From contig QXEO01000247.1 of assembly GCA_007115705.1 (NCBI GenBank), positions 10,482,253 through 10,546,252 on the forward strand: 64,000 nucleotides of DNA. Reading direction: 5' to 3'. The first letter of the stretch is position 1; each line of letters begins with the position of its first letter. The notes below the pieces were generated by a model that was not told where the DNA came from, searched no databases, and worked only from the letters and a program-made list of their open reading frames with translations. Position numbers and translations under genes: made by a program. Positions 10,441 through 20,456 of this stretch are shown piece after piece. This DNA comes from Dactylis glomerata (lineage: Eukaryota; Streptophyta; Magnoliopsida; Poales; Poaceae).

Positions 10441-11417
10441 AGAGAACCAGGGGGCTATCAAGAGCCACGAGGCTTCACCGCTTGCCTCCTGGGTGGAGCA
10501 CAAGCTCCTTTGTCTAATCGCCACTTCAAGTAGCTATCGCGAGAGATCGCGGCGGCACAGCCCAACGCCGGCAACCGCTTGATGAAGTGGTCAACCAGCA
10601 AGATCAGCTTCGACGAGGAGGATCATCCGACCTCCACAAAGGGCGTGGGCACAATTCCCTTCTTGTGCACGCCTACCATCAATAACATCGCCGTCAACCG
10701 TACCCTCAACGACGGAGGGGCGGGCCTCAACATCACCTCGGTTGAGGTCTTCGAGAAGATGCAGGTGCCGTACCATCGGCTCATGCCAACCTGACCGTTC
10801 TTCGGGGTAACCGAGGGGTCTACAACACAATTGGGCAGGTACGCCTGCCCGTCACCTTTGGCACCCGGGAGAACTACAGGACAGAAAGCCTCGACTTCGA
10901 CGTCGCCTACATTGCGGTGCCATACAATGCCATCCTCGGCTATCCAGCCCTGGCAAGGTTCATGGCAGCAATGCATCATGGCTTCAACGTCCTCAAGATT
11001 CCGGGCGCCAATGGCACGATCACCGTGCGCTACAACGAAAAGGATGCTCTCCGATCTGTGGAGCATGTCTACCGTGAGGCCGCCACCATGTTCCCCGCTG
11101 ATGAGGATCTGCTGGAACACTCTGGTGACCTCACGAGGAAGAAGCAGCTCGTATCGCAAGAGCGGGCTGCGACAAAGAAGGCCTCTCTTGAGCCCCTCCC
11201 GTCGGGTTCATCAGGGAAGAAGTTCACCGCCTCTGCATCGCCTACTCCAAGCGAGGACCTGGTCCATCCGATGCTGGACATGAGCATTGGGGAGGCTGCA
11301 GTACCCTCAGGGCGGAGGCCCCAGTTTACCCAAGAGCTCTCTGCTACAAAGAAGGTCCCGCTCCAGGCTGGGGGCTGCGAAAACTTCGTCACCATCGGGG
11401 CAGGGCTTTCTCCCAAA
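10441..11417 (+). pseudogene. Protease region of pol (Tat-type element)
   Basis: Aspartic-protease-like domain spread over two frames. In the first frame (10579-10794) the sequence IPFLCTPTINNIAV…LNDGGAGLN holds the catalytic DGG-type motif. After a stop at 10792-10794 and a frame change near 10815-10830, the second half continues with YNAILGYPALARFMA. An additional in-frame TAG lies at 10531-10533 within FK*LS. The region downstream to 11417 is a linker, and its ORF ends at TAG 11418-11420. It would have cut the polyprotein but is now non-functional. Confidence 0.8.
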
Positions 11418-11420
11418 TAG

Positions 11421-12929
11421 GAAAGCGCGCTCATCACCTTCCTGCGGGCAAACTCTGACATGTTCGCTTGGACTCCGTCGGATATGCCCGATGTTCCCAG
11501 GGAGGTGATTGAGCACCACTTAGCCGTGTGCCCTCAGGCACACCCCGTGAAGCAGAAGACCAGGAAGCAAGCACAAGAGAAACAAGACTTCATCGTCCAA
11601 GAGATAGAGAAGCTGAAGAAGGCCAAGTTGATACGCGAGGTAGCCCACCCCACCTGGATCGCCAATCCGGTGATTGTCCCAAAGGCTAATGGCAGTGGGC
11701 ACCTCTGCGTGGACTTCACAAGTCTCAACAAAGCCTGTCCCAAGGATCCTTATCCACTCCCGAGGATAGATCAAATCATCGACTCCACCGCCGGCTGTGA
11801 CCTCCTTTGCTTCTTGGATGCCTTCTCTGGCTATCATCAAATCAAGATGGCACGGGAGGACGAAGAGAAGACTGCCTTCATCACACCCTGTGGCATGTAC
11901 TGCTACGTCTGCATGCCCTTCGGCCTAAAGAACACAGGGGCCACATTCCAGAGGCTCATGCGTAAGGCCTTGGGGGATCAGATGGGAAGAAATGCGGAAG
12001 CCTACATCGACGATATCGTCGTCAAGACTCGCGAGAGTCACACCTTCATCGAGGATCTGGAGGAGACCTTCGCCAACCTGAGAAAGGTAAATATCAAGCT
12101 CAACCCCGCCAAGTGCGCCTTCGGCATACCATCGGGAAAGTTGTTAGGGTTCCTCGTGTCTCATCGCGGGATAGAGGCAAACCCTGACAAAGTCAAGGCC
12201 ATCGAAAAAATGCGTCCTCCGCGCAATCTCAAGGAAATGCAGTGCCTCGCAGGATGCATGGCAGCCCTAGGGCGCTTCATCGCGAGGAGTGGAGAGAAGG
12301 CCTTACCCTTATTCAAGCTCATGAAGCGCACTGGGAAGTTTGAGTGGACTCCGGAAGCTGACAAGGCCTTTGCCGAGCTAAAGAGGTATCTCACGAGCCC
12401 ACCGATCATGGTTGCCCCAACGTTCCACGAGCCTTTGCTGCTCTACATCACAGCAACTCTGAGAACTGCAAGCGCTGTCCTTGTCGCTGAGCGGGATGCC
12501 AAGGTAATCGCCAAAGAGGGAATCGATCCTCCTTGCCCGGGGGCTCCTCTTGAGGAAAAAGCAGCGGTTTCTTCTATTCCGCAAGAGGAGCTGCCCGCTG
12601 CAACTTCGCCGACCGAGCTGCTCTCACAGAGCGATGCTTCTAAACTTCACGAGGAGAAGACTCCTGAGGACACCGCCAAGGTGCAAAAGCCCATGTACTT
12701 CGTCAGCACGGTGCTACGCGACGCGCGGGAGCGCTACACCATGCAGCAAAAGCTGCTCTACACTTTGCTGATCGCTTTAAGGAAACTACGACATTACTTC
12801 TAGGGTCACCCAATCAAGGTGGTCACTGATCGGCCCCTGGAGACCATTCTACGCAACCCAAACGTCACCGGGCGGGTGGCAGAATGGGCCGTGGAGCTTC
12901 AGCCCTTTGAGTTCTCCTTCGAAACCACC
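11421..12929 (+). pseudogene. Reverse transcriptase and RNase H of pol (Tat-type element)
   Basis: A long open stretch (to 12800) holds all reverse transcriptase blocks: LIREVAHPTWIANPVIVPKA, the LCVDFTSLNKACPKDPYPLP motif (split here only for length), FLDAFSGYHQI, MPFGLKN and the catalytic AYIDDIVVK. The RNase H follows (LLLYITATLRTASAVLV…), then a TAG at 12801-12803 in the HYF*GHPI context, and the conserved tail VVTDRPLE continues to a second TAG at 12930. The RNase H first catalytic Asp is not evident. The polymerase domain itself is intact by motif, but the polyprotein is truncated by stops. Confidence 0.9.
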
Positions 12930-12932
12930 TAG

Positions 12933-13541
12933 GTGATCAAGAGCAAGGCATTGGCTGAGTTCACAGCCGAATGGACTGATCCATTTACCGACGAGCCTCT
13001 AGAGGTAGAGTCAACGCTTCCGAGAGAGGAAGCCCCAGGCCTCTGGGTCATGCACTTCGACATCGCCTTCAACCTTCCCAGCGCGGGGGCTGGATCCGTC
13101 CTTACCTCTCCCTCTAGGGACAAGCTTTTCTACGCCATCTAGCTCTGCTTTAAACTAGAGCACAAGGTCTCCAACAACATCGCGGAATATGAAGGACTAC
13201 TCGCCGGCCTAAGGGCAGCGAATGCTTTGGGCATCAAGCGTCTCATCGTCAAGGGAGATTCACAGCTGGTGGTGAACTTCTCAAACAAGAGCTACACTCC
13301 AAAGGATGAGCACGTGGCCGCTTATCTTGAGGAGCATCGAAAGATGGAAAAACGCTTCCAAGGCTTGGAGCTAAAGCACATCCCAAGAGGAGAAAATGTG
13401 GAAGCGGATGAGATCGCCAAACGCGCCTCTCATCGCCTGGCACAACCTGCCGGCGTCTTTGAGGAGCGCCTCTTCAAGCCGTCCGCTTCTCCATCATCAA
13501 CAGGATCAGACCTTCCGCCTGCCCTGCCACCGCCACCGGAG
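12933..13541 (+). pseudogene. Second (archaeal-type) RNase H of pol
   Basis: A second RNase H, typical of the Tat lineage, lies between RNase H and integrase. Catalytic-type residues appear in order: Asp in MHFDIAF, Glu in NNIAEYEGLLAGL, Asp in VKGDSQLVV and Asp in NVEADEIAK. A TAG at 13140-13142 (YAI*LCF) breaks it and another ends it at 13542-13544. The frame is the same as the reverse transcriptase. Confidence 0.85.
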
Positions 13542-13604
13542 TAGGGGGCTCCAGACTGCGGGCCTCCTTCGGGTGACCGCGTCCTTCTGGCATTGGCACG
13601 GTAG

Positions 13605-14828
13605 GAGAGTGTGGATTGGATCCTCGAGCTCAAGGCATTCCTCGTCAGCAGCAGGCTTCCTGAAGACGAATTGGAGGCTGAAAGGATAGTACGCCAAGCT
13701 TCGGGATACTGCGTCAAGGATGGTGACTTGTACCGGCGTCGCCCAAACGGCGTCGCTCTGAAGTGCATATCTACTCACCAGGGCCAAGTGCTTCTCCGGG
13801 ACATCCACGCCGACGAGTGTGGGCATCATGCATCTGCTTCAACCCTCGCCGCAAAGGCATATCGAAGCGGCTTCTACTAGCCTTCCGCACTCTGGGACGC
13901 GGCGGAGATGGTCAAGAGGTGCGAGGCATGCCAATTCCATGCCAAGCAGATTCATCAGCCAGCGCAGGAACTGCAAACCATCGCACTCACTCGGCCCTTT
14001 TCTGTTTGGGGGCTAGACATTCTCGGTCCATTCCCCAGAGCGCAAGAGGGCTATCGCTACCTCTACGTTGCCATCGACAAGTTTACCAAGTGGGTGGAGG
14101 TGGAGCCAGTGTGCACCATTCTGGCCAGGTCCGCAGTCAAGTTCATCCGTGGGCTGGTCTGTCGCTTTGGTGTGCCTAACCGCATCATCACCGACAATGG
14201 CAGCCAGTTCACCAGCGGGCTGTTCCGGGAGTACTGCGCATCGGTCGGCATCAAGATCTGTTTCGCCTCAGTCGCCTATCCCAGGAGCAATGGCCAAGCC
14301 GAGCGTGCCAATGCCAAAGCCCTCAAGGGACTCAAGACAAGAAGCTTCAACGCCAAGCTTGAAGCCTGCGGCAAAAAATGGTTAGACAACCTCCAATCCA
14401 TCCTGTGGTCCATCCGGACTACCGCCACCAAGCCCACCGGGGAGACCCCTTTCTTCTTGGTCAATAGGGCGGAGGCTGTGCTTGCCACCGACGTCAAGTT
14501 TGGATCGCCAAGAGTGCCCGCCTTCAACGAGATTCACCAAGAGGACCTCATCAAGGACCGCCTCCTCCAGCTCGAAGAAGCTCGGTGCCAAGCGGCGCTT
14601 CACGTCGCGAGGTACCAGCAAGGACTACGCCGCTACCATAGCCGCCATGTTCTGGTGCTGAGGAGGATACTCTCTCGCGAGGGCCTACACAAGCTGTCTC
14701 CAATGTGGGAAGGCCCCTTCAAGGTGACGCACATCGCCAGGCCGGGCTCGGCGCGGCTGGAGACCGCGGAAGGCAAACCGGTGGGGAACCCGTGGAACAT
14801 AGCTCATCTACGAAAGTTCTACCCGTAG
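13605..14828 (+). pseudogene. Integrase of pol (Tat-type element)
   Basis: The H2C2 zinc finger is seen as HADECGHH…CEACQFH, interrupted by a TAG at 13878-13880 where the family has Trp (FY*P). The catalytic core carries Asp in LDILGPF, Asp in TDNGSQF and Glu in NGQAERAN. A GPF module (MWEGPFKVT) and a conserved NPWNIAHLRKFYP-type end follow, with a stop at 14826-14828. Apart from the TAGs at 13602 (just upstream) and 13878 the frame is open. Confidence 0.9.
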
Positions 14829-15194
14829 GTTCCTCACGAGGAGATAAGACCGTTGTCATGGCACTTTGTATCAGCTCAAACTGCTCTTCAGCGCTGATAT
14901 TAAGTTAAAGCGCATTATAGCACCTCTGCTTTGGCATGATATTGAAATGGCATGAAGTCCATTTATTTTCTGTTGTACTCCACGCGGAAGGGGGCTAGGC
15001 ACGGTGTCTATGCTGGGGCCTTCGCCCGGAAAACAACAAGCCCGAAAAACCCGAAGGGACTGAGCTCTGATCAGGGGCGACGACCCATTATCGATCACCA
15101 CCACGTGCCCGTGGTGCTTAGTTCCTCGCGAAGTAAACCGGGAAATAAAAAATCTTCGAGAAAAGTCCAAGGTGTGCCCAAGGCACCCGCTAAG

Positions 15195-15422
15195 GACCAG
15201 CGCCTCGTGAGCAACCCTCACAAGGGAGCAAGGATGCGTCGATGCACAAAGCATCCGCAGGAAGATTCCCCTCGCTCGAGGAAGGCCAAGCATGACAGGA
15301 TTACTGAAGACCAGCACCTCGTGAGCAACCCTCGCGAGGGTTCAAGGATGCGTCGATGCACAAAGCATCCGCAGGAAGATTCCCCTCGCTCGAGGAAGGC
15401 CAAACGCGACAGGATTATTGAA
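15195..15422 (+). repeat. Tandem duplication, 2 x 114 bp
   Basis: Units 15195-15308 and 15309-15422 both begin gaccag and contain cctcgtgagcaaccctc, ggatgcgtcgatgcacaaag and cctcgctcgaggaaggcc. They differ at only several positions. A third unit starts (gacca at 15423) and then diverges. Related cctcgtgagcaaccc text recurs near 15490. Confidence 0.9.
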
Positions 15423-16093
15423 GACCAAGGCCGCTCCGATCATCTTGCGAAGGAGACGTAGATTCGGAGGTCCGCGTCAGGCCCTTCACCTCGTGAGCAA
15501 CCCTTAACGAGGTGTTGACGGTCTCTGGGCTCTCTTAAGCATCAACGCTTTCGCATCCGTGAGGGTCCAGCTTCCCTCAACGATGAGGAAGGCCCTGTGA
15601 ATCGCCACACGTGGCAATTTGCTCTTAGCTGCTGGCATAGATAGTGCCATGCTCCCTCACGACGAGGAAGGTCCCTGTGCCGGTCACAGGGGCATCTTAT
15701 CGCCTTATTTTTTTGTTTGTTTTATCAACTTGTTTTTTGTTTTTGGGGATTTGGGGTTTTTTATTTTCCGACTCTTTCTTCAACTACTTGTCTCAGGAAT
15801 CATCAAACGTCGTCACCGGCGCCGACCCCGTCTTGAGCTCTGAGGCGCAGGGAGGCCTCCCGCCGGTGCTAACAACTCACTAGGGCTCTCAAGCGTGCGG
15901 ATGATCAAGACAACGACAAACAACGAAAAGCGGAAGAACAAGACAATTAACAACTAAGATGGCATTGATAGCCCCCGGTGGGGGGAAAAGCAGAGGCACG
16001 GCGGGGCATACCCCGCCGGCATGAACTACATAACAAAAGAGGGAAGGAGACTAGCTCCCCTTCTCGGAAGGCTACTGCGGCAAGGCCACCCCT

Positions 16094-16600
16094 TTACTGC
16101 GCCGCGGGCTGGGGGTAGGTGCAGTGGACGCAGGCGGCGGCGAAGATCCGCACCGAGGCCTCCAGCGTCCCCAGCTTGAAGCGGAAGACGAGGTGGTCGC
16201 CAACGCGGAGATGATAGCCGAGGGCAAAAGCCCTCCAGCGTCCGGAGAGGACGGCGTTGTCGCCCGCTCCGAGGATGATGTCCACAGGCCAGAGGAGCTA
16301 TGGCCTGCTCTGCTCCACCAGCACGACCTCTCCGAAGGAAGCGCCGGGGGCGTAGATCACCCTCTGGACTGCGTCGGGCAGCCGGAGGGAGTTGAAGCTC
16401 CAGGCGTCAATGACGACGAGGAGCTCCAGGAAGCGGGACCCAGGGGCGACGAAGGGTCCCAGCATCTCCGCCGCCAGGGGGCGGGGAGTCGCGACCACTC
16501 TGGTCATCGGCGGTAAGCCTGTAATTGGGCACGCCCACGGACGTCCACTAGCTGACCACCCGTGTCCGTGCTTGTAAAACGGGAGTCCACTAGTACCCAA
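16094..16600 (-). pseudogene. Antisense B3-like DNA-binding domain inside the Gypsy 3' region
   Basis: A single minus-strand frame runs from about 16600 to 16094 with one stop (TAG at 16300-16298). It spells a recognisable B3 fold pattern: LRLPDAVQRVI, then EVVLVEQSR…LWPVDI, then VLSGRWRAFALGYHLRVGDH with LVFRFKLG, then ASVRIF. In plant B3 domains these correspond to the L-x-LP start, the W of strand 4, the GW-x-x-F helix, the L-x-x-GD turn and the final strand. The domain would bind DNA. It sits opposite in orientation to gag-pol, downstream (minus strand) of an AT-hook-like exon at 17650-17276. The single stop suggests recent decay. Assignment is by pattern, with no search done. Confidence 0.6.
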
Positions 16601-17275
16601 ATTAAAATTTATGTTTGCAACGGCGCCCAGCTGCCCGTTTAAATCCGTTCGGTATAGTCAGATCTTAATCCCCACAGAGGAAAACGCCTCCTGAATCCTG
16701 ATCCCCTTGTCACCGCGCGTGCATGCTCGACCCAAGCAAGTGGGGCCCTCCACTACTGCCTTATCGGCTCAGCTCCCATCAGTTCCCCTTTTCTTCTCTA
16801 TTTTTTCTTTGCGCTGCGCCCACCATGGCTCATCTCCAAGCACTAAGAACTCCCCTGTGAACGCAGTCAGCTCACCGCGTCGACTGCCTCTCACATAGTC
16901 AAGCTTGGCTGACCCTCTTCTCGAGGGCCTCTCACCAGGGCGCGCGCTACGCCGCCGCGGTCTATGCCGACCTTCTCGAGATAGCAGCCATGGCGTTGCA
17001 ATTCTACCCGCCCAATCCACCGGTCAGCAGCACCGCTTCCTCCTTGACCTCCAAATCGACGCCCCTATGAACATCAAACCGAGATAGTGGCTGTAGCGCT
17101 GCCATTTATCGGCTCACCATCTCACTCCCCTGTGAACGCAGCACGGTGGCGGCCTGGCGGCGGTAGCGAGCGAGCCGTAACCGTCCGCGACGATTTTTTG
17201 CGTGCCCGTGGGTTTCCACTAAGCCGAATTAAATGGTTGGACAAGTGGCGCCGTGGACAGCCCGTGTCCACTTAC
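16519..17275 (-). other. Candidate intron of the antisense AT-hook/B3 gene
   Basis: On the minus strand a consensus donor (CCT followed by GTAAGT) begins at 17275 and a consensus acceptor (CCAATTACAG) ends at 16519. Joining these two sites puts the AT-hook frame one base out of phase with the B3 frame. Either an indel has occurred, another site is used, or this is not an intron. The span itself has short internal duplications (ctcccctgtgaacgcag at about 16850 and 17126). Confidence 0.35.
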
Positions 17276-17650
17276 AGGCCTAACCGGCGGGGCCACCTCC
17301 TGCGACTTCGGGGCGTCCACGGTCGGGGGGAGGGGGCCCAGGGTGGCCTCAACCTCCCGGAGCACCCGGTCGATGCTCCCCGGGGAGCGGGGAGCCGGCG
17401 CCGCCACCACCGGTGATGGCGCGTTCAGAGCGCCTCCAGGCGTAGGACCCCAAAGGGTCAGGGCGTTGGAGGTCCCCGGGGCGGCGCGATTCGCCTCGTC
17501 CTGCCTCGGTGCCCCGATGCGCAGGGGGCCTTCGGCATCGGGCATCCACTAGGCGGGAGTCTTCTCCTTGTTTCTGCTGCCTGGGGGGCACCCGCGGCGC
17601 TTCACCCCCGAGCTCGATCCAGCGGTGGCGGTGGAGGCGGAGGGATCCAT
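17276..17650 (-). pseudogene. Antisense exon with AT-hook-like motif
   Basis: A minus-strand ATG at 17650 opens MDPSAS followed by VKRRGCPPGSRNKEKTP. This is an AT-hook-like segment in which the core RGRP has become RGCP. A TAG at 17551-17549 interrupts the frame, which then continues for about 90 residues of Pro/Ala-rich sequence to the putative splice donor at 17276. An AT-hook binds the minor groove of AT-rich DNA. With the downstream B3-like domain the ancestral product would be a two-domain DNA-binding protein encoded against the direction of the retrotransposon. The origin, host gene capture or an ancient antisense ORF of the lineage, is not determined. Confidence 0.5.
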
Positions 17651-17722
17651 TTGCTTGGGGGTGTTGATGAAGAAGTGGCACTGGAGGAAGAGGGTGAGGT
17701 GCCGGAGGTCTCGAGGAGGCTG

Positions 17723-17729
17723 TATTTAA
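17723..17729 (-). promoter_or_regulatory. TATA-like box for the antisense gene
   Basis: Minus strand CCCCTTAAATACAGCC. TTAAATA lies about 75 bp upstream of the ATG at 17650, a normal spacing for a plant promoter with a short leader. This is suggestive only. Confidence 0.35.
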
Positions 17730-18028
17730 GGGGCGCGGCCGACGTCGATGCGTCAAATCTCAGCACGGGAATCGAAGCATTGGCGCAGCGCTCTGCAGCG
17801 AAGCGACGTGCCATCATGACGGTTTGACGCCTCGGAGACTGCTGTGTCGCCCGCCGTTTCGTCTCGCCAGCTGCGGTCGCGCCACGTGTCCGCGACACCT
17901 GCATCTTCACATGGTCCTCTGACCGCACGATTGACGCATGCCATTGGAGGGCCCAGCAGCTTCTCGGGGCCCCTGGCCCTTCGCTCCCTCAAGAGGGCGC
18001 GTTCGCGGGCTAGGCTCCCGGGGGCTAC

Positions 18029-20451
18029 TGTCGGTGTTCTTGATACCGGGGCATCCCGGTCCACCTGCTCCTGGGCCCCTTCAACGGCCCAGCTTCGGCC
18101 CAGGGGAGGAACGACGACCGAAGCCCAGCGAAGAAGACCCTCATGAGGAGGCGCCTCATGAGGAGAACGACGGCTAAACAGCTAAGGACCAGAAGACCTC
18201 CTCACGAGCTATTTGTCGTGAGGGGAAGGACCACATCCACGTCAGCTTGGCATGTTTCCGTGCTGAGCAAGAAGATAAGAGCAGAAGACTACGTACCGTC
18301 CACGCTACCCCCGACAGGGAGGAGACCAACTTTTGCCGTGCCTGCATAAAGCGGCACAGTGGTTGTTGGCCACCCCCCTAAAAATAGGGTGGACGACGCA
18401 GGGCGCCAGAGGAAGATGTCAGCTTCCTCCACCCACTCCCGTGGATCGGCGCCACTACTCTACGAAGACTACGTCCACGGAAGACCCGAGTCTACAGCTG
18501 TCCTCCCTCCTTGGCCGTGTGTGGCAACCCCTTCCCCAAGATGATAAGGGGAAGGAGGACCTGGGCGCTATAAAAGGAGGGGAGGCCACCCCTTAGAGGG
18601 GATCCGATCTTCATCTCCGGGCTCCTAGCTAGGCTAAGTTGGTTTTTCTACCTCCGACCAGTTAGAGCTCTGTAACCAAGACCTTGTACTCCTCGCAAGG
18701 TGTCGCATCGTAATACAAGAAGGCGGGAAGTAGGGGCTGATGACCCACAAGTATAGGGGGTGTATCGTAGTACTTTCTATAAATAAGAGTGTCGAACCCA
18801 ACGAGGAGCAGAAGGTGTTGATGAGCAGTTTTGATCAAGGAATCACTGTAAATACTAGCAAACAGGTTTTCAGGGGTATTTGGTAAAATGAGTAAATAAA
18901 GTGCGAGTAAATAAAAGACAGTAGTAACAATTGCAGCAAGTGGCCCAATCCTTTCTTCAGCAAAGGACAAGCCGGTTGTGTACTTATAATAACCAAACGT
19001 TCTCGAGGACACACGGGAGTTTCTGTCAAGAGCTTTCGCTTCATAGAGCCAATAGTATTTATTGGTTTGGTAAGTGTTATGGGGGTGAACCTGTGCTAGC
19101 GCACTACCCTTACTAGGATAAATACACACTTGTGATTATACCCCTTGCAAGCATCCGCAAATACAAGAAAGTAATTAAGATAAATCTAACCACAGCCTTA
19201 AACTCTATGATCCTACGCTCCCTGGTGCAATGGTTTCCCAACGGAGGTTTAGGTTTCTGTCACTCCAGCAACCCCACAATCGGTAGCCAAATACACAATG
19301 CATCTCACTAGGCCCATAAATGGTGAAGTATCATGTAGTCGACGTTCACATGACACCACTAGTGAAATAGCACCACAACAATATCAAACCATTAAATATT
19401 TCTCAACAATAATTCACTACTAACATCTGGACTTCTCCCATGTCCTCAAGAACTAAACGAACTACTCACAAGACATCATATGGATCATGATCAGAGGTGA
19501 AATAATGGTAAATAACAATCTGAACATAAACCTTAACTCAATGGTTCCAATCAATAGCATCAACTACAAGAGTAATCAACACCGGGAAAGTTTCCCCTAT
19601 GAATATAACAAGATCCAACTCAAGATGTTACAGCGGGATGGTGTGGTGACGGTGGAGATGAAGGTGCTGGTGATGGAGATGATGGTGATGATGATCCCGA
19701 TGAAGTCCGGTGCGATGGTGATGACGATGGCGACGATCTCCCCTCTCCGGGAAGGAATTTCCCCGGCAGATTTCTCCCTGCCGGAGAGCTTTTCTCTCTC
19801 TGTGTTCTCCGCCCCGCAGAGGCGGCTGTGTCTAACTCTGAGCCTCCTCCCCGACTTAGGTTTTCGGGAACGATGATGTACGCGAAGGGGAGAGACCAGA
19901 GGTGGGCCAGGGTGGCCTCACGTGGGGCCCGCGCGGCCAGGGGGCTGGCCGCGCCGCCCTGGCGTGTGGGGCCCCCCTGGCTCCTCTCGATTCCTCCTTC
20001 TGGCTTCGTAGGTCTTCTGGGAAAATATAATTTCTTGGTATTTTTCTGGAATTTTCCTGATCTTCAAAATATGGTCTCTTGATGGTCCTTTTTCCAGCAG
20101 AATCCTGACTCCGGCAGCAACTCCTCCGATAATCATCAAACATGTGAAAACAAAGGAAATAACATAAGTATCATGTCTAAATATGAAATATATCAATGAA
20201 TAACAGTAAATTATGATATAAAATAGTGATGCAAATTGGACGTATCAGGGGCTTTACCTCACCACGAGGGCCCTGAACCTGGGTAAAGCTCGACGTCTCC
20301 CTCTCTGCAGTGCGTTGTGCGTTCGACGTCTCGAGGCTTCCGTCCCCGTGTTTCGTTGCGATCCAAGATCTCCCACGTTCAGCCCCCTGCGTTCGAATCT
20401 TTGGGTCCGTCGCGTGGTACCCTTGTTCTTGCGACACGAAATCCATCAACA
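18029..20451 (+). repeat. 3' LTR of the Tat-type element, split by a nested solo LTR
   Basis: The LTR is 18029-18737 plus 20253-20451, ending ATCCATCAACA, with the TATA box at 18569-18576. The nested solo LTR and one copy of its TSD account for the gap. Confidence 0.93.
18733..20252 (-). mobile_element. Solo LTR of a Sabrina/WHAM-like Gypsy element
   Basis: 18738-20247 (1510 bp) begins on the plus strand TGATGACCCACAAGTATAGG and ends GGACGTATCA. On the minus strand it therefore starts TGATACGTCC and ends GTGGGTCATCA. The TSD ggggc is at 18733-18737 and 20248-20252. No internal domain is present, so unequal recombination between two LTRs is the likely origin. The Met-rich ORF at 19487-19876 is a run of gatgatg-type repeats and is not annotated as a gene. 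Confidence 0.93.
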
Positions 20452-20456
20452 AAAAC

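Larger units (their letters stand above)
14829..18028 (+). other. Extended 3' region of the Tat-type element
   Basis: The 3.2 kb between integrase and the 3' LTR has no sense-strand pol-like ORF. It holds a 114-bp tandem duplication, a T-rich tract near 15705-15770 and an antisense gene between about 16094 and 17730. It ends in the polypurine tract ctcccgggggctac before the LTR at 18029. Long 3' regions, some with antisense ORFs, are known for Tat elements. Confidence 0.8.
7941..20456 (+). mobile_element. Complete Tat-type Ty3/Gypsy LTR retrotransposon with nested solo LTR
   Basis: The 5' LTR is 7946-8855 and the 3' LTR is 18029-20451 (interrupted). The 5-bp TSD aaaac is at 7941-7945 and 20452-20456. 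The order is gag, protease, reverse transcriptase, RNase H, a second archaeal-type RNase H, integrase, then a 3.2-kb 3' region with an antisense gene. A second RNase H domain upstream of integrase is the mark of the Tat lineage. The two LTRs, without the nested insertion, differ at roughly 43 of about 908 sites by eye, nearly all transitions. At the often-used grass rate of 1.3e-8 per site per year this suggests about 1.8 million years. Pol carries many stops, so the copy is not autonomous. Confidence 0.95.

Noticed and set aside
19487..19876. Met-rich 129-codon ORF
   Set aside because: Translation of gatgatgg-type simple repeats inside a solo LTR.
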